From the NCBI RefSeq assembly GCF_009192765.1, contig NZ_VOHQ01000020.1, positions 1 to 64,000 on the forward strand: a stretch of 64,000 nucleotides of DNA. Direction: 5' to 3'. The notes beneath the pieces are model-generated. The model was not told the origin of the DNA. It did no database searches and saw only the letters and a list, made by a program, of their open reading frames with translations. The translations under genes were made by a program, and so were the position numbers. Source of the DNA: Agriterribacter humi (GTDB lineage Bacteria > Bacteroidota > Bacteroidia > Chitinophagales > Chitinophagaceae). Positions 26,618 to 35,831 of this stretch are shown here, piece by piece. How positions within the stretch are numbered: position 1 is the stretch's first letter; the number at the start of each line of letters is the position of its first letter.

Positions 26618-27451
26618 TTAATTCAATGATGCAATTAGTTTTTTATTCAACTGCACATAATCGTCATTTTTTGCAGTGGTAGCCAGTTCGGTAGATTTAT
26701 TGGCTGCTGCAATAGCTTCTTTCTTCTTGCCCAGTTTTGCCAGGCATTTTGCCTTTTGATGCCAGATCCAAAATGCATTGGGCTCTTTTTCTGTTGCTTT
26801 ATTAAACCAGCCAAGCGCTTTATTCAGATCTTTACCGTTTTCTAAATAATAAGCGGCGGCAGTGAAATAAGGAAAGTTTTCTTTCCCTTCCATGCTGCTG
26901 ATCTGTGCATTGATCTTAGTAGCTACATCCGTTGTAATTGGAACGATAACAACCGTTCTGTCCCATCCGATAATGAGATCCATGGACGATGGAGAAATAT
27001 TGTCAAAAGAAATTAAAAACGACTCCAGCGGAAAAGGCAGGTCTGTGGCGTTTATTTTAACACGGGCTACATCCTGGTCTTGCTTGTAAGCAGCAGGACT
27101 GGTTACATCTAACTGTTTGGTTAAGATTATGGTCCATTCAGCCGCATTTGGAATAGTAAGCAATCCATATTTGCCCGCGGATATTTTTTGTCCGCCAAAT
27201 GTAACGTCATCACCAAAACTTATAGTAGTAGCTCCGTTAGCGCCGGTACGCCAAACCTTGCCATAAGGCACCAGTCCGCCGAATATGGTTCTGCCTTTTA
27301 CTGCTGGCCTTGAATAAGATAGTTCAACTGCGGATAAGCCAAATTCCTGTTTTACTGTTTGCAGTGGCGATGGAGCCGGGGTTTTTAATTGTTGTGCTTC
27401 TGCAAAACAAATCATGGTAGAAAAAGCGGCAAGTAAAAAGATCTTTTTCAT
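26618..27451 (-). CDS. DUF2911 domain secreted protein with TPR-like C-terminus
   Basis: 277 residues. The signal peptide MKKIFLLAAFSTMICFAEAQ is followed by the DUF2911 domain (about 35-190; SYSRPAVKGRTIFGGLVPYG, VWRTGANGATTISF, GKYGLLTIP) and a C-terminal helical pair repeat (about 195-277; NKALGWFNKATEKEPNAFW, AAANKSTELATTAKND) that looks TPR-like. The domain is common in Bacteroidota secreted proteins and has no known reaction. A strong terminator follows. Confidence 0.9.
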   Translation of the reverse strand: MKKIFLLAAFSTMICFAEAQQLKTPAPSPLQTVKQEFGLSAVELSYSRPAVKGRTIFGGLVPYGKVWRTGANGATTISFGDDVTFGGQKISAGKYGLLTIPNAAEWTIILTKQLDVTSPAAYKQDQDVARVKINATDLPFPLESFLISFDNISPSSMDLIIGWDRTVVIVPITTDVATKINAQISSMEGKENFPYFTAAAYYLENGKDLNKALGWFNKATEKEPNAFWIWHQKAKCLAKLGKKKEAIAAANKSTELATTAKNDDYVQLNKKLIASLN

Positions 27452-27647
27452 CTGTAGTTGTTTTTTGGTTGATTAATCAGGTCTTTGTTTTTAATGAATA
27501 AACCTTGCGATCCGCATTGTTTATTATATTGTTATTTGTTGAGGCGAAGATAATGTTTACAGTGATGTAATTCAAGTCCGAAAGGAAATTGAAAAGAATT
27601 ATGCCAGGTTTAACAAAATATGCTTTTTATGCAGGTTGTTCTATCGG

Positions 27648-28970
27648 TCAGAACTGAACGGTAAGGGTAACTTTTGCAGGAATGTCGCCCTCTGCTAATT
27701 TCCACTGAGGTCCTTCTTTTATAACCCGGATGGCTTCCTTATTGCACTGTACACAGGTAGAATGGATGATTTTAAAATCAGAAAGCCTTCCATATTTATC
27801 TACGTTAAATGACAGATCAACAAATCCACGGCTTGCAGTTCGTGCTGCACCCGGCAGGCGGGTATTATTAACCAGGTATATATCATAATTTCCCCAGCCG
27901 TCTGCGGGTTCTGCTTCAGGAATTGCGTCAGCATTTTCATCAGTCATTTTTTTCTTTGCCGTTTCATAGCCTGTTACTACAACTTCTGCTAAGGCATTTT
28001 CTTTGGGCAGGAGTATAATGTTATTGGAAGGAGTGCCGGCATGTAGAACCACCTGCCGTGGCTCAAAGCCCGCAGATTTAACATGTACTGTTAATAGTGT
28101 ATCTCCGCTTATTAATTTAAAATTCCCCCTGGCATCGCTATAAGTATGGGATGCGGTATTGCCAATTCGAATATTTACAAAAGGCAATGGATTGTTATTG
28201 CTGTCTGTTATTTTACCCGTAAGAATATTTGTATTAAAAAAACCTGAAGCATTATTTTGTGTTGTTAAGAGCACCGGTTTTTTACGGCTTTGTGCTGAAA
28301 TATTTTTATCTCCCTCACTTTCTTCCTGCTCAATACGGTAAACTTTAGTTGCGGCGGCCCTGTTTGCAGCCGCTATATCCTGTGAATGACTTTCCGGAAT
28401 ATCTTTTTTTGTTGCCGCCTTGGGTGGGGGTTTCCTTTTTGTTTTTGGGGAAGTGGGCTGAAGCTGAACGGGGGCTTTTTTTTCAGGTGCTAAAGCCGGG
28501 GCTACGATTTTTTCCTGAGCTTTATTTTCCTGCAAAGCAATATTCGCAGAGTCGGTAGCTGCTGCAGGCATTCCGGAAGTATCCTGTGCTTCTTTTAATG
28601 GCGCAGTTTTTTGTTCTTTTTCTTTTTGCTGCGCGATATTTTTTCCGGTTGGGGTCAGCCAGTACCAGGTAATGCCGGTTCCCAATACAATAAGAATGGC
28701 TGCTGCGGCGCTCCACCATATTTTTCTATTGTGTACAGGAATTACTTTTGTATCGTTTTTTTCCTGCAATCTTTTTCTCAGGTCCTCTATATTTGACGAA
28801 AGAGCAGGAGAGCTATGCTGCCTGTAACCCTCTATTGCTTCAGCCAGGAAAGGGTCTTCCAGCGCGGCTTTTTCCATGGCATGCCGCTCCGCCATAGTCA
28901 TCTGCCGGTTCAGATAGCGTTGTATATCTGCTGCCGTATATGGTTTGATATGTTTATTGTTTTCGGACAT
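27648..28970 (-). CDS. Membrane anti-sigma-like protein with CarboxypepD and TonB-C-like domains
   Basis: 440 residues from ATG 28970. A longer frame reaches an ATG at 29117, but that extension only translates a spacer repeat, and MSENNKHIKPYTAADIQRYL looks like a genuine N-terminus. The cytoplasmic N-terminus (1-83) resembles the putative zinc-less anti-sigma head of Bacteroidota. One membrane helix (84-105) leads to a Lys/Pro/Ala-rich linker (110-230) that could span the periplasm, a CarboxypepD-regulatory domain (about 252-325), the motif VVVTGYETAKKK like a TonB-receptor plug start, and a TonB C-terminal-like domain (about 365-440; GFVDLSFNVDKYGRLSDFKI). It lies downstream of an ECF sigma gene on the same strand. 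Confidence 0.82.
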   Translation of the reverse strand: MSENNKHIKPYTAADIQRYLNRQMTMAERHAMEKAALEDPFLAEAIEGYRQHSSPALSSNIEDLRKRLQEKNDTKVIPVHNRKIWWSAAAAILIVLGTGITWYWLTPTGKNIAQQKEKEQKTAPLKEAQDTSGMPAAATDSANIALQENKAQEKIVAPALAPEKKAPVQLQPTSPKTKRKPPPKAATKKDIPESHSQDIAAANRAAATKVYRIEQEESEGDKNISAQSRKKPVLLTTQNNASGFFNTNILTGKITDSNNNPLPFVNIRIGNTASHTYSDARGNFKLISGDTLLTVHVKSAGFEPRQVVLHAGTPSNNIILLPKENALAEVVVTGYETAKKKMTDENADAIPEAEPADGWGNYDIYLVNNTRLPGAARTASRGFVDLSFNVDKYGRLSDFKIIHSTCVQCNKEAIRVIKEGPQWKLAEGDIPAKVTLTVQF

Positions 28971-29120
28971 TATGTTTTTAGTCAGTGGTGAGTAGTCAGT
29001 CGTCAGCACTGATACCTGGAACCCGCTTCCCCATGCAACTTGTAACTTGTAACCTTTATAACTTGTGCATGCGGCCTGACGCTCCTTGGTCGTGACCGAC
29101 CGCCACATCTCCCACATTCC
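28971..29120. repeat. Repeat-filled gap between sigma and anti-sigma genes
   Basis: 150 bp separating two genes that normally abut. It contains GTCAGTGGTGAGTAGTCAGT words, a tandem ACTTGTAACTTGTAACC, and copy B of the three-copy element (29069-29100, minus strand). It has no stop codon in the frame of the downstream gene. Confidence 0.7.
29069..29100 (-). repeat. Dispersed ~30-bp element, copy B
   Basis: Read on the minus strand: CACGACCAAGGAGCGTCAGG, then CCGCATGC. It differs from copy C in 2 of 18 core positions. Confidence 0.7.
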
Positions 29121-29708
29121 TCACGCCTCCATGCAACTTTTCAAATTTCTCCTTCCATTCTGAATATAGCTCCTTACTTTATTCCATTCATAGCCGGTAA
29201 TTTCGGCAATTTCGTCGTAGCATTTTTGCTGCAAATAAAATAGTTCAACTGTTTTTTTCTGTTCCTCCGATAAGGTTTGAATACATTTCTCTAATTTAAC
29301 AAATTGTTCTTCTTTTTCAAGCATCCCATTAAGATGCACAGTTTCCGCCGATTGCATATATTCCTGGTTAAATTCAGTGGTTTTGAGGTTTCTGGGTGTT
29401 CGCAACTGCATAAGGCAGTGGTTCCGGGTAAGTGTATGCAACCAGCTTTTAAAATTACTTACTTCGTGCAGCTTCAGTTTCTCGACCAGCTCTTCAAAAA
29501 TATTCATTACAGCATCTTTACTTTGCTCTGCATCTTTAAAATATTTCAGGCAAACCCCGTATACCAGTTCCATATAACGCTGATACAGATCCGATAGCAC
29601 CCGCATATCCTTCGTTTGTTTATACAAAACAATAAGTTCGGTATCCGTGCTATCAGCAGTTGATATGTTCTTTATGAAATTCAAACAATAGTTAAATGTG
29701 AAATTCAA
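29121..29708 (-). CDS. ECF RNA polymerase sigma factor
   Basis: 195 residues with region 2 (about 28-95; LYQRYMELVYGVCLKYFKD, AVMNIFEELVEKL) and region 4 (about 135-190; LSEEQKKTVELFYLQQKCYD, EIAEITGYEWNKVRSYIQNG). It differs from the SusCD-type sigma at 12.4-13.0 kb and belongs to the kind found in Bacteroidota next to a TonB/CarboxypepD anti-sigma-like protein and a vWA protein. It is transcribed away from the vWA gene; the shared spacer is 143 bp. Confidence 0.92.
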   Translation of the reverse strand: MNFTFNYCLNFIKNISTADSTDTELIVLYKQTKDMRVLSDLYQRYMELVYGVCLKYFKDAEQSKDAVMNIFEELVEKLKLHEVSNFKSWLHTLTRNHCLMQLRTPRNLKTTEFNQEYMQSAETVHLNGMLEKEEQFVKLEKCIQTLSEEQKKTVELFYLQQKCYDEIAEITGYEWNKVRSYIQNGRRNLKSCMEA

Positions 29709-29851
29709 AGATAAAAGATAATGAGAAAGGAATACACATTCACGCCCACTTACCCCTTCTCAGCATTCCTTTAATAAATAATTCCATCACCGTATGTAAT
29801 TCCATTTGACATCGCATCCACCATTCAAACGAAACCTTAAAACTTATTATT

Positions 29852-31825
29852 ATGAAGTACGCAATACTTTGCAGCATAATGATTACTGCTGCCTTAACGG
29901 CTTTTTTGCCACCAGCTTCTTTTACAGTTAAAGGTAAGGTAACCGACAGCGCAGGGGCTATACTTTCCGGCGTATCTGTTACAGAAAAAGGCACGGCAAA
30001 TATTACCCAAACCGATGCGAATGGTGATTTTACCATTACTGTTACAGACGACAAAGCCGCACTTGTTTTTTCAGCACTGGGTTTTGATACTAAAGAAGTG
30101 AAAGTATCCGGCAAAGCCATGCTAAATGTTCAATTGTTACAAACAACTAACGAACTGGAGGAAGTTGTAATAACGGGCTATGGTACTACAAAAAAGAGAA
30201 ACCTTACGGGGTCGGTTCAGCGGGAAGCAAAAGCAGATATGGTGCTACAGGGAAAGGCAGCAGGCATAACGATAAGAGGAAATGCATCCTATCCGTCGCC
30301 TGCTACTAAGCAAACACGCAATCATAACTACCGGTTATATGGTAGCCAGGATGTTGATTTTAATACTGAAGATTATGATGGCATTGTTGAAAACCGTTTC
30401 CTGGCGGTGAAAGACCATCCCTTATCCACTTTTTCCATTGATGTAGATGCGGCTTCGTATAGCAATATACGGCGGTTTTTAAATAACGGGCAATTGCCAC
30501 CTGCCGGGGCGGTGCGAATTGAAGAAATGATCAATTATTTTCATTACGAATATCCTCAGCCCGAAGGTGACAAGCCTTTTTCTATCCATACTGAATTATC
30601 TGAAGCTCCCTGGAATAAAGATCACCGGTTGGTATTGATCAGCTTGCAGGGAAAGAAAATAGCAACGGAAAATATCCCTTCTTCCAACCTGGTTTTCCTG
30701 ATTGATGTATCGGGTTCAATGCAGGATGAGAATAAACTGCCTTTGGTAAAACAATCTATGAAGTTGCTTGCGGACCAGCTACGCGAAAAAGATAAAGTTG
30801 CCATAGTGGTATATGCCGGAAACGCGGGATTGGTATTGCCTGCAACAAGCGGAGCAAATATGCAAATTATAAAAGATGCCATTGAACGTTTGGAAGCCGG
30901 TGGCTCTACCGCTGGCGGTGAAGGGATAAAATTAGCGTATAAAATAGCCAGGCAAAATTTTATACAGGATGGAAACAACCGTATTATTTTATGTACCGAT
31001 GGCGATTTTAATGTAGGCGCCAGCAGCGACGATGATATGGAAAGACTAATTGAACAGGAAAGAAAGAGCGGCGTTTTTTTAACGGTGCTGGGCTACGGTA
31101 TGGGCAATTACAAAGACAATAAAATGCAAAAATTGGCCGATAAAGGCAATGGTAACCATGCATACATTGATGATATAAGTGAAGCGAAGAAAGTATTGGT
31201 AAGTGAATTTGGCGGTACCTTATTCACGATTGCCAAAGATGTAAAATTGCAGGTAGAATTCAATCCGGCTAAAGTGCAGGCTTATCGTTTAATGGGTTAT
31301 GAAAACCGTATATTGAACAAGGAAGACTTCAATAACGATAAAAAAGATGCCGGTGAATTGGGAAGCGGGCATACCGTTACAGCTTTGTATGAAGTAATAC
31401 CTGTGGGTGTAATGAGTGATTTTATAGAAAAGGTTGATTCGTTGAAATACCAGGGCGTAGCAAAGCAAAAAGCGGCCAATAATTCTCCTGAGTTGATGAC
31501 GATCAAATTCAGGTATAAAGATCCTTCCGGCGAAAAGAGTAAGTTAACAGAACACCCGGTAATTGACGGACACATTGCATTAAACAATACTTCCGGTAGT
31601 TTTCGTTTTGCCGCTGCAGTGGCGCAGTTCGGTATGTTGCTCACCCATTCAGAATTCATGCAGCAATCTTCGTATAATAATGTGCTGGCATTGGCTAACT
31701 CCGCCATTGGCAATGACCAGGAAGGTTATCGCAAAGGTTTTTTAGAATTGGTGAAGAAAGCAGGTAGCCTGGCGAAGAGGGAAAGGCGCAGCACAGGCGA
31801 AGATGAACTGGCAGGGAAAAAATAG
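29852..31825 (+). CDS. von Willebrand factor A domain protein (YfbK-like)
   Basis: 657 residues. The signal peptide (1-23) is followed by a CarboxypepD-regulatory domain (about 25-97), a SusC-plug-like stretch EEVVITGYGTTKKRNLTGSV (103-122) with VLQGKAAGITIRG, a vWF_A N-terminal domain (about 168-265; DHPLSTFSIDVDAASYSNIR), and the vWA domain with the metal-site motif DVSGS (285-289) and TDGDFNVGASS. A DUF3520-like C-terminus follows (about 470-640). YfbK-like proteins are secreted or periplasmic and of unclear role. The divergent ECF sigma / anti-sigma pair suggests regulation by envelope stress. The plug-like motif is shared with the neighbouring anti-sigma-like protein. Confidence 0.9.
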   Translation: MKYAILCSIMITAALTAFLPPASFTVKGKVTDSAGAILSGVSVTEKGTANITQTDANGDFTITVTDDKAALVFSALGFDTKEVKVSGKAMLNVQLLQTTNELEEVVITGYGTTKKRNLTGSVQREAKADMVLQGKAAGITIRGNASYPSPATKQTRNHNYRLYGSQDVDFNTEDYDGIVENRFLAVKDHPLSTFSIDVDAASYSNIRRFLNNGQLPPAGAVRIEEMINYFHYEYPQPEGDKPFSIHTELSEAPWNKDHRLVLISLQGKKIATENIPSSNLVFLIDVSGSMQDENKLPLVKQSMKLLADQLREKDKVAIVVYAGNAGLVLPATSGANMQIIKDAIERLEAGGSTAGGEGIKLAYKIARQNFIQDGNNRIILCTDGDFNVGASSDDDMERLIEQERKSGVFLTVLGYGMGNYKDNKMQKLADKGNGNHAYIDDISEAKKVLVSEFGGTLFTIAKDVKLQVEFNPAKVQAYRLMGYENRILNKEDFNNDKKDAGELGSGHTVTALYEVIPVGVMSDFIEKVDSLKYQGVAKQKAANNSPELMTIKFRYKDPSGEKSKLTEHPVIDGHIALNNTSGSFRFAAAVAQFGMLLTHSEFMQQSSYNNVLALANSAIGNDQEGYRKGFLELVKKAGSLAKRERRSTGEDELAGKK

Positions 31826-31842
31826 TATTCTGCGAATAAGAA

Positions 31843-31886
31843 GGTATAGCATATGCACCTAACTGGTGATATGCTATGCTTTTTTA
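31843..31886 (+). terminator. Terminator after the vWA gene
   Basis: GTATAGCATAT pairs with ATATGCTATGC, extended by CACC/GGTG, followed by TTTTTTATAAG. It lies 18 bp past the stop codon. Confidence 0.87.
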
Positions 31887-32086
31887 TAAGACGCTACAGT
31901 TAAATAATATTGTCGGCGATAATAAGAATAATGAATTTGAAAATGGAGGTTATGTTTTCGTGCGTATTTTTATATAAATTCATTCGTTCAGAGCATAATG
32001 GTAAAGTATCCACAGGATTGATGCCTGAATATTTAAAATTAATTGAAGAAACCAACTGCTGTTGAGGAGAAGGAAGCAGGGTGTTA

Positions 32087-33061
32087 ATGACAACGCGTAG
32101 TATTATGAAATTAGACAGATTTGTATCAGCCCTGTTTATTGCAGTTGCGGTTGCCTGGTTTTTCCCGCAGTTTGGCGCTGCCCAAAGCGGAATTCCACTG
32201 AATGCTATTTGCAGTGCAGGTATTGCTTTGATCTTCTTTTTTTATGGTGTTAAGCTGAGCCCGGAGAAAATAAAATCGGGATTAAAAAACTGGAAGCTGC
32301 ACGTTGTTATCCAGTCGGCTACATTTATTATTTGTCCCTTGCTTGTACTTATTGCTCATCCTTTTCTGCAAACAAAACACCAGGAAATGATTTGGTTGTC
32401 TGTATTTTTTTTAGCCGCTTTACCTTCCACGGTTTCTTCCTCTGTTGTGATGGTGGCTATGGCAAAAGGGAATCTGCCCGCAGCTATTTTTAATGCCAGT
32501 ATTTCGGGGCTCATTGGTATTGTTTTAACACCTTTATGGATGGGGTTATTTATGCAGCAGCAGCAAAATAACTTTGATTTTTTGCAAATCTATTTCAAAC
32601 TAATGGTTGAAATAATTTTGCCTGTAGTTGCGGGAATAGCTGTTCAGCGGGGAATAGCGCATTGGGCTGCCCGGTATGGTAAACAACTGGCGTTATTTGA
32701 CAAGAGTGTTATTGTTTTAATCGTGTACAAGAGTTTTGCAGAATCATTTTCCGATGGTACATTTTCGGGTATGCAATGGAATGATCTGGCAATGATATGC
32801 GTTATTACTATTGTTTTGTTTTTTACATTGTACGGCATCATTTATTTGATTAGTATTTTGCTCGCCTTCAATAAAGAAGACAGGATTACCGCATTGTTTT
32901 GCGGTTCAAAAAAATCGCTGGTACATGGCACTGTATTTTCAAAAGTATTGTTCAGTAATGCGTCTTTCGCGGGATTTATGCTGTTGCCATTGATGATCTT
33001 TCATGCGTTTCAGTTATTTATTGTAAGTTATATTGCAGGGCGGTTTGGAAGGAAAGCATAG
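32087..33061 (+). CDS. Bile acid:sodium symporter family (SBF-like) transporter
   Basis: 324 residues with about nine or ten membrane segments, beginning MKLDRFVSALFIAVAVAWFF. The stretch AGIALIFFFYGVKLSPEKIK and the FLAALPSTVSSSVVMVAMAK segment match the YfeH/SBF-like (PF13593) group of the bile acid transporter superfamily. Substrate unknown. An ATG at 32105 (MKLDRF) is also possible; I chose 32087 because GGAGAAGG lies about 14 bp before it. A GTG two codons upstream is less likely. Confidence 0.9.
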   Translation: MTTRSIMKLDRFVSALFIAVAVAWFFPQFGAAQSGIPLNAICSAGIALIFFFYGVKLSPEKIKSGLKNWKLHVVIQSATFIICPLLVLIAHPFLQTKHQEMIWLSVFFLAALPSTVSSSVVMVAMAKGNLPAAIFNASISGLIGIVLTPLWMGLFMQQQQNNFDFLQIYFKLMVEIILPVVAGIAVQRGIAHWAARYGKQLALFDKSVIVLIVYKSFAESFSDGTFSGMQWNDLAMICVITIVLFFTLYGIIYLISILLAFNKEDRITALFCGSKKSLVHGTVFSKVLFSNASFAGFMLLPLMIFHAFQLFIVSYIAGRFGRKA

Positions 33062-33108
33062 CGTTATCGGCTTACTGCATGCAATGGTAAAAATGGCTGG
33101 CAACAAAT

Positions 33109-33116
33109 TAATTTTG
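33109..33116 (+). promoter_or_regulatory. Putative -7 element of the PaiB-like gene
   Basis: TAATTTTG fits the Bacteroidota TANNTTTG consensus and lies 40 bp before the start codon. The -33 TTTG is not clear. Confidence 0.45.
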
Positions 33117-33156
33117 GTAGTAATTTTATTAATTCCTGAAAATAAAGACATAAGGC

Positions 33157-33774
33157 ATGTATATCCCTAAGATAAATGCAATGACAGATCGCGAAGAGGT
33201 GGTTGCCTTTATGAAACAATTCAGTTTTGCAACGATTATTACTGCCAAAGAAAATTTTCCTGTGGCAACACATTTGCCCTTTCTTGTATCGGTTAAAGAG
33301 GATAAAATTATACTAACTTCTCATTTTGCAAAGGCAAATGAACATTGGGCAGCGGTTGTTGAAAATAAAGTTTTAGTGATATTTACGGAACCGCATGCTT
33401 ATATATCACCCAAAAATTATGATAAGGAGTTAAATGTTCCTACATGGAATTATATTTCAATTCATGCTTACGGGCAAGGGAAGCTTATTACACGAACGGA
33501 TAAAGTTATTGAAATACTGGAGGCGACTATTGATAACTACGAATTGGCTTACATGCAGCAATGGAATAGTTTGCCGGAAGATTTTAAATTGAAAATGATA
33601 AAGGGCATTGTGGCTTTTGAAATTGAAGTAACTGAGTTGCAGGCAAAGAAAAAGCTGAGTCAGAATAAAACGGATGCAGAACAACGAAGAATTATCGACT
33701 CACTTTCAGACAGCAATAAGGATAATGAACAGCATATTGCAGATTATATGAGGCGAAACCTGGAAATTAGATAA
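33157..33774 (+). CDS. PaiB family FMN-binding regulator/protein
   Basis: 205 residues of the split-barrel FMN-binding fold: MYIPKINAMTDREEVVAFMK at the start, FATIITAKENFPVATHLPFL, LTSHFAKANEHW, FTEPHAYISPKNYDK and VPTWNYISIHAYG are PaiB landmarks. Bacillus PaiB affects sporulation and protease genes; in other bacteria the role is unknown and may be flavin chemistry rather than DNA binding. It is convergent with the ElyC-like gene, whose stop codon lies 17 bp away. Confidence 0.92.
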   Translation: MYIPKINAMTDREEVVAFMKQFSFATIITAKENFPVATHLPFLVSVKEDKIILTSHFAKANEHWAAVVENKVLVIFTEPHAYISPKNYDKELNVPTWNYISIHAYGQGKLITRTDKVIEILEATIDNYELAYMQQWNSLPEDFKLKMIKGIVAFEIEVTELQAKKKLSQNKTDAEQRRIIDSLSDSNKDNEQHIADYMRRNLEIR

Positions 33775-33791
33775 AGCATTGTGCATACTTG

Positions 33792-34559
33792 CTATCCTCT
33801 TCCGGTTATCCAATACATCAGGCTGCCTGTAATTTCTCTTAAATACATGTCCCAGTATCTAAGCGCAGTGGCCGACGGAAGAATATAATCTGTTGGCACA
33901 ACGCTATCAGGCGGCTTAACAAAAAAGGCTGCCGGATAAGGTATTACTGCAACACCTGCTTTGGTAAAAGTTTTTTGAGCACGCGGAATATGGAGCGCTG
34001 AGGTTATAAGCACGTAAGGCGGAGAGAGGCGGAGCGAATCAATTATCTTTTTGGCGTTGATCGCATTTTCTGCCGTGTTCCTGGAATCCCTGTCTACCGC
34101 AATGTCTGCAGCAGGTATGCCCATTGCAATAAGCTGTTCCTGCACAAAATCGCCTTCCCTGAAATCGCCCCTGTTAAAAACGGAACCGTCGCCGGCGGCT
34201 ACAATTATTTTTTTTATGTGGCCGCTTTTATACAATAGCATTGCCTGGATAAACCTGTCGCTTTGTTCGCTAAAATAGGTTTGGTGATCTGTTTTATTCA
34301 TTCCTGCAAAGCCGCCCAATAAAATACCGGCGCTATAATTTTGCCCTGCAGTGAGTGTTACTTTTTTAGGTTGATAAACAAGAATGAGCTTACTGATGAT
34401 AAAGGGATTGGTAAAGAACAGGAGCATAATGACGCCGGCAATATAACATCTTTTTTTCCTGGTCGCCTTTTTGCTGAACCATCCCCATACAAAAACAATA
34501 GCAATCCATAATATGGGGCTCAATAATACAATTACCAGCTTAGAAATAGCGAACATCAT
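33792..34559 (-). CDS. YdcF/ElyC family (DUF218) membrane protein
   Basis: 255 residues. Two N-terminal membrane segments (about 7-27 and 37-58) are followed by the DUF218 domain (about 75-240; YSAGILLGG, IIVAAGDGSVFNRGD, DSRNTAENA, LITSALHIPRAQKTF). E. coli ElyC and SanA belong here and act on envelope integrity and peptidoglycan precursor lipid supply; the domain fold suggests an enzyme, but no reaction is firmly known. It appears to be a single-gene unit. Confidence 0.9.
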   Translation of the reverse strand: MMFAISKLVIVLLSPILWIAIVFVWGWFSKKATRKKRCYIAGVIMLLFFTNPFIISKLILVYQPKKVTLTAGQNYSAGILLGGFAGMNKTDHQTYFSEQSDRFIQAMLLYKSGHIKKIIVAAGDGSVFNRGDFREGDFVQEQLIAMGIPAADIAVDRDSRNTAENAINAKKIIDSLRLSPPYVLITSALHIPRAQKTFTKAGVAVIPYPAAFFVKPPDSVVPTDYILPSATALRYWDMYLREITGSLMYWITGRG

Positions 34560-34658
34560 GCTTCAATATACATTGCGATGCGCAAAAACCCAAAAAAAAT
34601 CAGCTATCAGTGGGTAACTACTAATGAGACAGTGCTATGTCCTGTAAAAATGTATTTG

Positions 34659-35744
34659 TTACTTAAATATTTCATTTAGCTTTTTGTCAAGAAATACCTC
34701 TTCATCAGTACCGGTATATCGGCCAATGATAATACCAGCTTTGTCAATTAAAATTTTTGTAGGGAACACCTGAACACCAAAAAGCGTTGTTATAGATTGC
34801 GATTTATCTAAAGTACCATCCGTATTAAATTTTACACCGCTCAACACATTATGCCAGATACCTGTTCTGTCTTTTTTTACTGCATTCTTCCACGGTGTTC
34901 CTGTTTGGTCATATTCTTCAGCTATTGCAATAATATCAAATCCCTTGTTATGATACTTGTTGAATAAGTCAATAAGATGTGGCATGCTCTGTCTGCAGGG
35001 TACACACCAACTGCCCCAAAAATCAAGTAGTACGTATTTGCCTTTGAAGTCTGATAAATTTAGGGCATTTCCATTAATATCAATAGTTTTAAATACTTTA
35101 GCCGGTTCACCTTCAGAATTATTTCCTATTTCATCTATAATTTTTTTTACCTCTTTTCCGTAAGAACTATTTTGAATAGAAGGGGTAAGTTTTGTATAAA
35201 GTGATTTTACTGAATCTATCGTCCATCTCGTTTTATAAGCCCATAATTTAAAAGCGCTAACATAAGAATTTGGATGATTGATTATAAATTTCTGATTTAG
35301 GTTTGAAAATTTTTCATAAAGAGAATCAGAGTTTTCGTCTATTGAATTATATTGTTTTTGAAGCATTTCATATTCAATCTGTGTTTTTGAACCTGCTATG
35401 TTAATCTCTTTAAAATGGTCATATTGAGCAGTTGCAGTCATTGTTGTTGGTTCCATAAAAAAATCAACAATATTTGGGTTTTCTGCGTCATCCATAATTT
35501 TAGAATTTCCTCTTAGAATAGCCCATGTCGGTTCTTTTATTTTCCCTTTAAAATAAAAGCTGCCCTGTTGTAATTTGCAACTGTCTATTATGCGTTTCCC
35601 ATCTATGTCATATATCAAATAAATTATTGGATTTTTAGAATTTATTATTTTACCCTTTAAGACAAATTGATTGTTTTGTGTTTTTTGTGCATAAATGTGA
35701 AGTCCGCATAAGCTTATTAAGAATAAGCAAAATAATTGTCGCAT
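34659..35744 (-). CDS. TlpA-like thioredoxin-fold protein with DUF4369 domain
   Basis: 361 residues. A signal peptide (1-19, ending IYAQ) leads to a DUF4369-type beta domain (about 22-120; FYFKGKIKEPTWAILRG), a helical middle and a TlpA/ResA-type thioredoxin domain (about 215-361) with WGSWCVPC as the active CXXC. This group sits in the periplasm as a reductant of disulfides, for example in cytochrome c maturation or oxidative damage repair. Base composition is somewhat more AT-rich than that of the neighbours. A relative with a different N-terminus lies at 58868-60121. Confidence 0.93.
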   Translation of the reverse strand: MRQLFCLFLISLCGLHIYAQKTQNNQFVLKGKIINSKNPIIYLIYDIDGKRIIDSCKLQQGSFYFKGKIKEPTWAILRGNSKIMDDAENPNIVDFFMEPTTMTATAQYDHFKEINIAGSKTQIEYEMLQKQYNSIDENSDSLYEKFSNLNQKFIINHPNSYVSAFKLWAYKTRWTIDSVKSLYTKLTPSIQNSSYGKEVKKIIDEIGNNSEGEPAKVFKTIDINGNALNLSDFKGKYVLLDFWGSWCVPCRQSMPHLIDLFNKYHNKGFDIIAIAEEYDQTGTPWKNAVKKDRTGIWHNVLSGVKFNTDGTLDKSQSITTLFGVQVFPTKILIDKAGIIIGRYTGTDEEVFLDKKLNEIFK

Positions 35745-35831
35745 TAAATATGATTTACAATTTAAGCCTGCCGGAACAAAGGCTAAAACAATGAACCGAA
35801 AGTGAAGAACGTTTTCAGTCAGCCCACATTT

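Noticed and set aside
28971-29117. 49-residue N-terminal extension of the anti-sigma-like protein
   Set aside because: The extension is translated repeat DNA with no domain; MSENNKH at 28970 looks like the true start. Kept as a low-weight alternative.
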